A stretch of DNA of 22,636 nt from RXIX01 sp003989075 (GTDB lineage: Bacteria > Pseudomonadota > Gammaproteobacteria > Competibacterales > Competibacteraceae): positions 1-22,636 of the forward strand of contig JAKOYN010000024.1 of NCBI GenBank assembly GCA_029780415.1, in the 5' to 3' direction. The position numbers and the translations under genes are program-made. The notes beneath the pieces were generated by a model that worked only from the letters and a program-made list of their open reading frames with translations, made no database searches and had not been told where the DNA came from. Of this stretch, positions 8,514 to 14,445 are shown one piece after another. Each line of letters starts with the position of its first letter. Within the stretch, counting starts at the first letter, position 1.

Positions 8514-8551
8514 GCCGTTCGTGGCGCAGCGCGTGCTGCGTCATGAACGGC
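8514..8551 (+). terminator. Long hairpin after mcl
   Basis: A 17-bp stem (8514-8530 with 8535-8551) with two G·U pairs and a 4-nt loop starts 15 bp after the mcl stop. No T tract follows. It most likely marks or stabilises the 3' end of the meaB-mcl transcript; Rho-independent termination is not certain. Confidence 0.5.
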
Positions 8552-8634
8552 AGATCAGTGGTTGACGTTCAGCCTCTGAGGCCGCAGAACCGCTACCCAT
8601 GGGGTTATGCGAATTGCGAATGAGGAGCCTCACG

Positions 8635-9660
8635 ATGAAAAAAACCGTTGCTCCCGATGCTCCAGCCTCCAGAACCCGCGACGCATCCACCGCTGCCCGC
8701 GTGGTGATCGACCGCGAAACCGTCGAACTCAAGCGCCTGGAAAAGCGCATCGGCCGCATCCATCTGCGCCAGCGCCTTGGCATTGAAGCCGACCACGCCA
8801 CTCAGGTCTTCGGACGTGGCCGTACCTTCTTTCACATCGAAAACTGGTACTCGATCCACGCACTGATCCGTCTAGGGCTGCGGGCACTGGGCCTGTACCA
8901 GCGTGGCCGGCGCAATGCCGCTACTCTGGAAATTCGCCATAACACGGTATATATCCCGACCCTGCCCGAAGCACTGCACGGCTTTACCCTGCTGCATCTA
9001 AGCGATCTGCATCTGGATATGGACCCACGCTTTCCCGAGGTGCTGATCGAGCGCCTGCAGGGCCTGCACTATGATGCCTGCGTCATGACCGGCGATTTTC
9101 GCGCCCGCACCCACGGTCCCCATGAAGCGGCTATCGAGGCTCTGACCCGGATCCGGCCACACCTGCAGGGCCCGGTTTACGCCACCCTCGGCAACCATGA
9201 TTCGATACGCATGGTGCCGGCCATCGAAGCACTCGGCATCAACATGCTGCTCAACGAATCAACCCTGCTCGAACGCGGCGGCGCGTTTCTGCACCTGGCC
9301 GGAATAGACGACCCGCATTATTTCCAGGTCGATAATTTCGACCGGGCCACCGCGCACATCCCGGTTGATGCCATCGCCATCCTGCTCTCGCACTCGCCGG
9401 AGCCTTATCGCCACGCCGCGCACGCCGGCTTTGCCCTGATGCTCAGCGGCCACACCCATGGCGGACAGATCTGCCTGCCGGGCGGCATCGCCCTGATGAC
9501 CAACGCCGATTGTCCGCGCCGCTTCTGCCGTGGTGTCTGGCGCTACCACGATATGCAGGGCTATACCTCGGTCGGCTCGGGATCCTCGGTGGTCGGCGTG
9601 CGCTTCAACTGCCCGCCGGAAATCACCCTGCACCACCTGCACGGCACACCCGATCAATAG
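8635..9660 (+). CDS. Calcineurin-like metallophosphoesterase (YkuE/LpxG type)
   Basis: This 341-residue protein has all core motifs of the binuclear metallophosphoesterase fold: SDLHLD (Asp124, His126), TGDF, GNHD (186-189), LLSHSPE and SGHTHGGQ (His273, His275). The GHTHGGQ form is typical of the YkuE-like group, some members of which hydrolyse UDP-2,3-diacylglucosamine or other membrane-associated phosphodiesters; the actual substrate is unknown. The start at 8635 is preferred over the ATG at 8599 because GAGGAG lies 7 bp before it. About 100 residues precede the catalytic domain, including a charged stretch and a moderately hydrophobic segment near 80-90, without a clear signal peptide. 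Its 3' end overlaps the convergent gene by 7 bp. Confidence 0.85.
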   Translation: MKKTVAPDAPASRTRDASTAARVVIDRETVELKRLEKRIGRIHLRQRLGIEADHATQVFGRGRTFFHIENWYSIHALIRLGLRALGLYQRGRRNAATLEIRHNTVYIPTLPEALHGFTLLHLSDLHLDMDPRFPEVLIERLQGLHYDACVMTGDFRARTHGPHEAAIEALTRIRPHLQGPVYATLGNHDSIRMVPAIEALGINMLLNESTLLERGGAFLHLAGIDDPHYFQVDNFDRATAHIPVDAIAILLSHSPEPYRHAAHAGFALMLSGHTHGGQICLPGGIALMTNADCPRRFCRGVWRYHDMQGYTSVGSGSSVVGVRFNCPPEITLHHLHGTPDQ

Positions 9661-10142
9661 GGCCGCTGGCGAATCCCCAGCCGATACAGCACCTGCGACA
9701 GCAGCAGATCCAGCAGCAGGAATGCAATCACCGTGACCACGATTGCCGGCGCATCAAGGGCAAATGCTTCCCGCACCGCCAGCAATGGCAGCAGCGCCTC
9801 GGGCACCTGATCCAGACCGAGCATCATGCTGCTCGAAGGCCGGCCCAGACGGCGCTTGATAAAGCTCGACAGCAGATCGCCAGCCATCGCCAGCAGGCCG
9901 ATCAGCGCACCCACCGCAGCGGGAACACCCAGCAGCAACGCACCGCTGCCAGTCATCAGCACTGCCGCCAGCAGGCCACGCCAGGTCTTGGTGGTGCCAA
10001 ACAGACGCTGCCCATCAGCCAGAACCCGGCCACCATCCAACGGCCAAGCCCACCGCGCACCGCACAGCGCCGCCGCGATGATCGGCGCGCCATTGGCGAT
10101 CAGCAGCAACAGCAATAGTTTTGATTCGCCTGCCAGGCTCAT
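9654..10142 (-). CDS. CarS-like (CDP-archaeol synthase family) membrane protein
   Basis: This 162-residue integral membrane protein has about four hydrophobic segments (roughly 8-26, 56-90, 106-122 and 128-150). The loop GTTKTWRG and the later GLDQVPEAL match the CarS/DUF46 family, which transfers CTP to a lipid to make a CDP-activated lipid in archaea and is also annotated in many proteobacteria, where its substrate is not established. It converges on and overlaps the phosphoesterase gene by 7 bp, which leaves no room for a terminator. No clear ribosome site is seen before the ATG, so the start is tentative. Family assignment is good; function is inferred. Confidence 0.7.
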   Translation of the reverse strand: MSLAGESKLLLLLLIANGAPIIAAALCGARWAWPLDGGRVLADGQRLFGTTKTWRGLLAAVLMTGSGALLLGVPAAVGALIGLLAMAGDLLSSFIKRRLGRPSSSMMLGLDQVPEALLPLLAVREAFALDAPAIVVTVIAFLLLDLLLSQVLYRLGIRQRPY

Positions 10143-10361
10143 GGTTGTCGGCCGGTAGTCGTCCTAGCGCTAAGCATAGTGCCGCGCCGGCGCGTGCGGA
10201 TTGCACCGTGATAGTCCACACATTGCCACTACAATGAAGGCACGGTTTCAGCATGGCCAGTTCCTGCAAGACGGCATCACCGGCAGCGGCGTTACATAGC
10301 CATGTTGATGCCATAACCGCGATCACCACGACAAAAGCCAAAAGCAATGAGGAGAAGCCCG

Positions 10362-10814
10362 ATGCATGCAATTCTGAACCCCTTCCTGCGCGCCAGCCTG
10401 AGCGCCACCGGCGCGATGCTGCTGCTGGCCAGTGCTCACGCCGCCGACCTCAATTCACCAGTTGGACAATGGCGCACCATTGACAAGGAATCCGGCAAGC
10501 CCAAGAGCATCGTGCAGATCACCGAAAGCGGCGGCGCTCTGACCGGCACCATCGTCAAGCTGCTGGAAGGCGCCAGCGAGAAAACCTGCAGCAAGTGCGA
10601 AGGCGACCTGAAGGACAAGCCGCTGGTCGGCATGAAAATCCTGTGGGATCTCAAGCAGAAGGGCGATGAATGGGTCGGCGGCAAGATTTTCAACCCGGCC
10701 GATGGCGGCACCTACGACAGCAAGGCCAAGCTGGCCAATGGCGGCAAGACCCTGGAAGTAACCGGCAAGTGGCTGTTCGTCAGTAAGCAGCAGGACTGGC
10801 AGCGGGTTGAATAG
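10362..10814 (+). CDS. Exported DUF2147 protein
   Basis: This 150-residue protein has a cleavable signal peptide: a short basic start, the hydrophobic run ATGAMLLLAS, and a predicted cut after AHA near residue 27. The mature part is a single small beta-rich DUF2147 domain (VGQWRTIDKESGKPKSIVQI, then TGTIVKLLEG, KILWDLK and GGKIFNPADGGTYDSKAKL). It has a CSKC pair near residue 70 that may form a disulfide in the periplasm. The start at 10362 follows GGAG at 7 bp; an in-frame ATG at 10347 lies upstream of that site and is rejected. The family is periplasmic with no established biochemical role. It stands alone, converging on folD. Confidence 0.85.
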   Translation: MHAILNPFLRASLSATGAMLLLASAHAADLNSPVGQWRTIDKESGKPKSIVQITESGGALTGTIVKLLEGASEKTCSKCEGDLKDKPLVGMKILWDLKQKGDEWVGGKIFNPADGGTYDSKAKLANGGKTLEVTGKWLFVSKQQDWQRVE

Positions 10815-10824
10815 CGCCCAATGT

Positions 10825-10857
10825 GCGCCCCGTGGCTGATCCCAGCACACGGGGCGC
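10825..10857. terminator. Hairpin between convergent DUF2147 gene and folD
   Basis: GCGCCCCGTG (10825-10834) pairs perfectly with CACGGGGCGC (10848-10857), and an inner GCTG/CAGC stem extends it past a one-base bulge. It lies in the 50-bp gap between two converging stop codons, a typical place for a shared terminator. Neither side has a T tract. Confidence 0.55.
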
Positions 10858-10864
10858 GACCAGG

Positions 10865-11767
10865 CTACAGCACCGCCGGCCCAACCTCAGGCACCGGCAG
10901 ACCCTGCTGCCGGCAGGCAGCAGTCAGGGTGTTCAGCAACAGGCAGGCAATGGTCATCGGACCCACCCCGCCAGGCACCGGAGTGATGGCACCGGCGACC
11001 TGGACCGCCGCCGCAAAATCCACATCACCGACCAGCCGGCCTTTGCCATCCGGGGTCGGAACGCGGTTGATTCCGACATCGATCACCGTCGCGCCGGGCT
11101 TGATCCAGTCGCCCTGCACCATATGCGGCTTGCCCACCGCCGCCACCAGAATATCGGCGCGCCGGCATTCTTCGGCCAGATCGCGGGTCCGCGAATGGGC
11201 AATGGTCACCGTGCAATGCTCGCGCAGCAGCAGCGCCGCCATCGGTTTGCCAACGATGTTGGACCGGCCCAGCACCAGTGCCCGCTGCCCAGCCAGACTG
11301 CCGATCCGGTCCTTGAGCAGCATCAGGCAACCCAGCGGCGTGCAAGGCACCATCGCCGCGCCACCGACCGCCAGCAGTCCAGCATTCAGCGGATGAAAGC
11401 CATCAACATCCTTGCTGACCGCGATCGCCTCGATCACCGCTTCCGGATCAATCCGCGCCGGCAGGGGCAACTGCACCAGAATGCCGTTAACCGCTGGGTC
11501 CTGGTTCAGTTCAGCGATGCGCGCCAGCAACTCGGCCTGGGTGGTGGTCGCCGGCAGGCGCTGTTCGAAGGACCGCATGCCGGCCTCGCGGGCCTGCAAG
11601 CCCTTGTTACGCACATATACCTGACTGGCGGGATCCTCGCCCACCAGCACCACCGCCAGCCCTGGGGTCAACTCATGCTCGGCCTGCAGGCGGGCAACCT
11701 GGGCGGCAATACTGGCGCGCAGGCGGGTGGCAAACTGTTTGCCGTCAATAATCGTGGCCGTGGTCAT
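10865..11767 (-). CDS. folD: Bifunctional methylenetetrahydrofolate dehydrogenase/cyclohydrolase
   Basis: This 300-residue cytosolic enzyme oxidises 5,10-methylene-THF with NADP+ and hydrolyses the methenyl product to 10-formyl-THF, supplying one-carbon units. It shows the family signatures in order: YVRNK with Tyr51 and catalytic Lys55, ILVQLPLP, KDVDGFHP, PCTPLG, GRSNIVGKP in the Rossmann domain, HSRT, and ITPVPGGVGPMT near the C terminus. Length is normal. GAGG lies a few bases before the ATG. The TnpB element begins 39 bp upstream of the start. In the reconstructed ancestral arrangement the patatin gene would end 35 bp before folD, so folD may have been in an operon with it and could now receive transcription from the element's leftward gene. 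Confidence 0.96.
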   Translation of the reverse strand: MTTATIIDGKQFATRLRASIAAQVARLQAEHELTPGLAVVLVGEDPASQVYVRNKGLQAREAGMRSFEQRLPATTTQAELLARIAELNQDPAVNGILVQLPLPARIDPEAVIEAIAVSKDVDGFHPLNAGLLAVGGAAMVPCTPLGCLMLLKDRIGSLAGQRALVLGRSNIVGKPMAALLLREHCTVTIAHSRTRDLAEECRRADILVAAVGKPHMVQGDWIKPGATVIDVGINRVPTPDGKGRLVGDVDFAAAVQVAGAITPVPGGVGPMTIACLLLNTLTAACRQQGLPVPEVGPAVL

Positions 11768-11822
11768 GGATATCCTCGTAATCGCTGAAAGGGCGGCGCA
11801 TTTTACCCGAATTGCGCGAAAA

Positions 11823-11867
11823 GCCCCGTCCTTACTTCGGCTTCGCTCAGTACAGGTCAGGGCGGGG
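11823..11867. repeat. Left-end hairpin of the TnpB element
   Basis: CCCCGTCCT (11824-11832) pairs with AGGGCGGGG (11859-11867), with one G·U, beginning about 17 bp inside the left boundary. The 26-nt loop can form an inner TACT/AGTA stem (11833-11836 with 11849-11852) around a CGGCTTCGC core. Subterminal hairpins of this kind are what Y1 transposases recognise. The loop sequence resembles short dispersed intergenic repeats and may be a later insertion into a shorter hairpin. Confidence 0.5.
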
Positions 11868-11878
11868 ATGGAGAGCGC

Positions 11879-11901
11879 GGCGAACGAAGTTCGCCTTCTT
11901 T
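11879..11901 (+). terminator. Terminator-like hairpin facing into the element
   Basis: GGCGAAC (11879-11885) and GTTCGCC (11889-11895) form a perfect 7-bp stem with a GAA loop, followed on the plus strand by TTCTTTTTA. This is a good Rho-independent terminator for rightward transcription entering from the left flank. It abuts the stop codon of the leftward ribbon-helix-helix gene but has no T tract in that direction. Confidence 0.55.
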
Positions 11902-12030
11902 TTATGCCGCATAGTCAGAAAGCACTTTTTGGATCAGATTGGACAAATTGCGCCCGTCCAGTTCAGCGAGTTTCCGCAGCCGTTCTTTCAGTTCCTTGTT
12001 GATTTTCATGTGCAAAATTTCGCTAGTCAT
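11902..12030 (-). CDS. Small ribbon-helix-helix (CopG/Arc-like) protein
   Basis: This 42-residue protein runs from ATG at 12030 to TAA at 11902. It begins MTSEILHMKINKELKERLRK and continues with LAELDGRNLSNLIQKVLSDY. The pattern of a short beta strand (ILHMKIN), a charged helix (KELKERLRKLAEL), a turn (DGRN) and a second helix (LSNLIQKVLSDY) is that of a ribbon-helix-helix DNA-binding protein. It lies inside the TnpB element, divergent from tnpB with 37 bp between the starts, and an inverted repeat sits in that gap. The likely role is autoregulation and repression of tnpB; this is inference. The ribosome site (GGA) is weak, and a second in-frame ATG at residue 8 is possible. Transcripts leaving it run toward folD. 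Confidence 0.7.
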   Translation of the reverse strand: MTSEILHMKINKELKERLRKLAELDGRNLSNLIQKVLSDYAA

Positions 12031-12050
12031 GTTGAATCCAATAATCTTTA

Positions 12051-12066
12051 TTGTTAGTGTTAACAA
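12051..12066. promoter_or_regulatory. Putative operator between tnpB and the RHH gene
   Basis: TTGTTA (12051-12056) and TAACAA (12061-12066) form a perfect inverted repeat with a 4-bp spacer, ending one base before the tnpB ATG and about 20 bp before the divergent ribbon-helix-helix start. Such dimer-sized repeats are typical of ribbon-helix-helix operators. Binding there would block tnpB initiation and possibly its own promoter. Confidence 0.45.
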
Positions 12067-12067
12067 C

Positions 12068-13096
12068 ATGATACGCAGCTACCGCTATCGGCTCAAGGAC
12101 TCCAGTTCCGCTTTGCAACTCAACACGTTGGCGCGGGCGTGCAACGTCGTCTGGAACTTCTGCAACGAGTCGCAGGAACATGCGCTGCGCTGGCATCAAC
12201 GGTGGCCGACCTATCAGGACTTGTGCAAATTAACCACCGGCAGCGGCAAGGAACTGGGCCTGCATTCGCAGACGGTTCAAGCGGTCTGTGATCAATACGC
12301 CACGCGCCGCCAGCAATTCAAGAAACGTAAATTGCGCTGGCGTGGCAAGCGGTCGCCCGGCTGGATTCCTTTTAAAGCCTCTGGCGTTAAAGTGGTTGAA
12401 GATACCGTGCGGTATGCCGGTCACGTCTTTCGCTTCTGGAACAGTCGGGAACTACCCGGCCCGATTAAATGCGGCAGTTTCAGTCAGGATTCGCGGCAAC
12501 GCTGGTACGTCAATTTTGTGGTTGAAGTGCCGGAAGCGGAAGCCACAACCGGAACCAGGCATATTGGCATTGACTTGGGCCTGAAAACGCTGGCGACCTG
12601 TTCGGATGGCCGCAAGATTGAAGCGCCGCGCTGGTATCGGCATCAGCAACGACGGATTGCTGAACATCAGCGCAAGAAGCGTTCCCGGCAAGCGCGCAAT
12701 CTGCACGCCAAGATTGCCAATCGGCGCTTGGATTTCCTGCACAAGGCATCTGATCGGCTCACCAAGGAATGTGAATTGATTGTCGTGGGCGATGTCGGAA
12801 GCGCCCGGCTGGCAAAAACGAATATGGCTAAATCGGTCAATGACGCCGGTTGGGCCACGTTTAAAACCCTGCTTTCCTATAAAGCGATTGCGCGGAAAGT
12901 GGTGTACAGAGAAGTCTCTGAGAGACTCTCAACCCAAACCTGTTCCGGTTGCGGTGCCATCGGCGGCCCAAAAGGTCGAGAAGGTCTTGGGGTCAGAGAA
13001 TGGGTGTGCAGCGAATGCGGTGTGGTCCATGACCGTGACGTGAACGCGGCACTGAACATTCTCCGTATGGGGCATCATACGCTGGCTCTGAAGTGA
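12068..13096 (+). CDS. tnpB: TnpB RNA-guided nuclease of IS200/IS605 type
   Basis: This 342-residue TnpB starts at MIRSYRYRLK, the usual opening of the family; the reading frame extends further upstream but without homologous sequence. The N-terminal wedge/helical part covers about residues 1-160. RuvC-I is GIDLGLKTLA with Asp169. At the RuvC-II position the protein reads IVVGDVGSARLAK, with Gly241 where most TnpBs have the catalytic Glu. A candidate replacement is Glu282 or Glu285 in YREVSERLSTQTC. The zinc knuckle has Cys292, Cys295, Cys314 and Cys317, and RuvC-III is HDRDVNAA (Asp322/Asp324). Known TnpBs use an RNA from the element's right end to cut DNA next to a TTAC-like motif, which helps retain the element. 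The frame is intact. Activity is uncertain because of RuvC-II. Confidence 0.92.
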   Translation: MIRSYRYRLKDSSSALQLNTLARACNVVWNFCNESQEHALRWHQRWPTYQDLCKLTTGSGKELGLHSQTVQAVCDQYATRRQQFKKRKLRWRGKRSPGWIPFKASGVKVVEDTVRYAGHVFRFWNSRELPGPIKCGSFSQDSRQRWYVNFVVEVPEAEATTGTRHIGIDLGLKTLATCSDGRKIEAPRWYRHQQRRIAEHQRKKRSRQARNLHAKIANRRLDFLHKASDRLTKECELIVVGDVGSARLAKTNMAKSVNDAGWATFKTLLSYKAIARKVVYREVSERLSTQTCSGCGAIGGPKGREGLGVREWVCSECGVVHDRDVNAALNILRMGHHTLALK

Positions 13097-13178
13097 GTCA
13101 GGAATCCCCTCCCTTCAGAGCCTGCCCCCGCGTAGGCGGGGGGCGGGGAGGATGTCAAGGTTTCCGAACGGCCAGTCC
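13040..13178 (+). ncRNA. Predicted omega (right-end) guide RNA of TnpB
   Basis: In characterised TnpB systems the guide RNA scaffold spans the 3' end of tnpB and the right end of the element, and the guide is the flanking DNA just beyond it. Here that gives a scaffold ending with GGAGGATGTCAA at 13158 and a guide starting at 13159 (first bases GGTTTCCGAACGGCC). The 5' limit is a guess. The hairpins at 13106-13152 would be the scaffold's terminal structure. The guide lies in the 3' end of the patatin gene, in antisense sense to its mRNA. Confidence 0.45.
13106..13152. repeat. Right-end nested hairpins of the TnpB element
   Basis: CCTCCC (13108-13113) pairs with GGGAGG (13146-13151), enclosing a strong inner stem CCCCCGC (13125-13131) with GCGGGGG (13136-13142) and a 4-nt loop. 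It begins 9 bp after the tnpB stop and ends 6 bp before the right boundary. The arm GGGCGGGGAGGAT resembles the left-end arm AGGGCGGGGATGG. Confidence 0.7.
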
Positions 13179-14375
13179 CGGTGGCATCCTGTGCCAGGAA
13201 TAGCCTTTGCTCGCCAGTTGATAACCGTAATCGAACAGGGCGCGCATATAGGCGGTGTCGAAATCCTCCCTGTGCACGGCCTGGAAGTCAGCACCGATAT
13301 AGGCGAGGTGATAATCCAGGCCATCCTGCTGCGCGGTCAGATAGATGCGGTATAGATCGCCGATGCCCTGGGTCTGAATGAGCGAGGAAATGGCGCGCCC
13401 GGCGATGGAGAGGGTGCTGCGCTCGACGGTGGCCCACTGCGGATCGAGGCGCGCGTTGCGGATGATATAGACCTTGCGCTCGCGGGCGGCGATTTTCATG
13501 CCTTCGCTGCGGGCGGTTTCAAACAGGCGCGGCGGATAGAGAAACACCTGGGCCATGGCGCCGCCATCGACGTGCATTTCCTGATAGGGCTTGCCGTCCA
13601 CTTCGACGTCGAACATGACCGGTGGGAATGCTGCCGGAATCGCCGCCGAGGCCAGCATGATGCGGCGGAACAGGTCCAGCGCCCGGGGATCGGAACTGCT
13701 GGCGATGGCGCCCATGTTCCAGATCACCGGGCGGCGGGCATCAAGGTTGGTGGTGCCGATCATCAGCAGGCGGCCCTTTTCGGTGTACTCGCGGCCGATG
13801 CGCGCGAGCAGATCAGCGTTGATATATCTGGAAATCAGCCGCCAGAGCGGCTGGTTATCGGCCAGGCCGTCGCTGGTCAGCGCCGCCAGCGCGCCCCGTG
13901 GCTCCAGGACATCCGGCGGACCGATGGTGGTGTACACGGCCCGCAGCTCATCGTCGTAGTCGGCGCCGAGGAAGGCAAACGGAGCGATCAGCGCGCCGGT
14001 GCTGACGCCCGTCACGCCCTTGAACTCGGGACGGGTACCGTTTGCGCTCCAGCCGACCAGCAGACCGGCGCCGAATGCGCCATCATCACCGCCGCCGGAG
14101 ATGGCCAGGAAACTGACCGGTGGCAATGGACCCTGGTGACCGCTGCGCACCAGATACTCCCGTTCGCGCTGGGCAGAGGCGATGGCATCGCGGATAAAGG
14201 CATCGATATCGGTATCTACCCAGTAACGGGCGTTGGGAATGCCGGGAATGACGGCGCGGGTCGTATCCGCAGCTGGCACCGCAGCTTGACGTGGCAGCGT
14301 GGAGCAGCCTTGCAGCACAAGCAGCAGAACTGCGAAGGCTATGAGAATCAGTTGTGGGCGGGGCGGGTGATGCAT
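13155..14375 (-). CDS. Patatin-like phospholipase lipoprotein
   Basis: This 406-residue protein has a lipoprotein signal peptide with lipobox LQGC, so Cys24 would be lipidated and the protein anchored in a membrane facing the periplasm. The patatin domain has the oxyanion loop SGGGDDGAFGAG (93-104), the nucleophile elbow GVSTG with Ser125, and the catalytic Asp270 in HVDGG, giving a complete Ser-Asp dyad. Lipid acyl hydrolase activity is expected; the substrate is unknown. The last codons CCT TGA are partly supplied by the inserted TnpB element, but the predicted ancestral ending encodes the same final Pro, so the protein is intact. A GGAG sits about 11 bp before the ATG. It follows the DUF4239 gene by 70 bp on the same strand and may share its transcript. 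Confidence 0.9.
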   Translation of the reverse strand: MHHPPRPQLILIAFAVLLLVLQGCSTLPRQAAVPAADTTRAVIPGIPNARYWVDTDIDAFIRDAIASAQREREYLVRSGHQGPLPPVSFLAISGGGDDGAFGAGLLVGWSANGTRPEFKGVTGVSTGALIAPFAFLGADYDDELRAVYTTIGPPDVLEPRGALAALTSDGLADNQPLWRLISRYINADLLARIGREYTEKGRLLMIGTTNLDARRPVIWNMGAIASSSDPRALDLFRRIMLASAAIPAAFPPVMFDVEVDGKPYQEMHVDGGAMAQVFLYPPRLFETARSEGMKIAARERKVYIIRNARLDPQWATVERSTLSIAGRAISSLIQTQGIGDLYRIYLTAQQDGLDYHLAYIGADFQAVHREDFDTAYMRALFDYGYQLASKGYSWHRMPPGLAVRKP

Positions 14376-14445
14376 GGGTGTGGATGCTCCAAAGCCAATG
14401 ACTGGTTATGCAGCAGAGGCGGGTGTTTGCATGACCGCCTGCGCC

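Larger units (their letters stand above)
11807..13158 (+). mobile_element. IS200/IS605-type element with tnpB only
   Basis: This 1,352-bp unit contains tnpB (12068-13096, +) and a divergent ribbon-helix-helix gene (11902-12030, -) but no Y1 transposase tnpA. The left boundary is placed after TTAC (11803-11806) and the right boundary after TCAA (13155-13158), the same kind of motifs that flank and end IS608. Both ends hold GC-rich hairpins. Joining 11806 to 13159 gives the patatin gene an in-frame TAA directly after the same final Pro codon and places it 35 bp from folD, which supports these boundaries. As expected for the family, no target duplication or terminal inverted repeats are seen. 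Without tnpA, movement would need a transposase in trans. The right end is firm; the left end is inferred. Confidence 0.8.

Noticed and set aside
10015..10371. 118-residue minus-strand frame beginning MHASGFSSLLLAFVV upstream of the CarS-like gene
   Set aside because: Its first part is antisense to the DUF2147 upstream region and its end overlaps the CarS-like gene out of frame; it looks membrane-like only by composition.
11939..12067. 43-residue N-terminal extension of TnpB
   Set aside because: The TnpB family starts at MIRSYRY; the extension is the complement of the ribbon-helix-helix gene and contains no family sequence.
12899..12935. Palindromic CAGAGAAGTCTCTGAGAGACTC inside tnpB considered as a regulatory repeat or nested insertion
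   Set aside because: It encodes conserved TnpB sequence (YREVSERLSTQTC) in frame, so the symmetry is probably incidental to coding.
13125..13142. GC-rich hairpin at the element's right end as a patatin or tnpB terminator
   Set aside because: There is no T tract on either strand, and its place within the right end fits guide-RNA scaffold and transposase recognition better.
13155..13160. Patatin gene as a pseudogene truncated by the insertion element
   Set aside because: The family's usual C-terminal GYSWHRMPPG region is complete, and the reconstructed empty site has a stop after the same residue.
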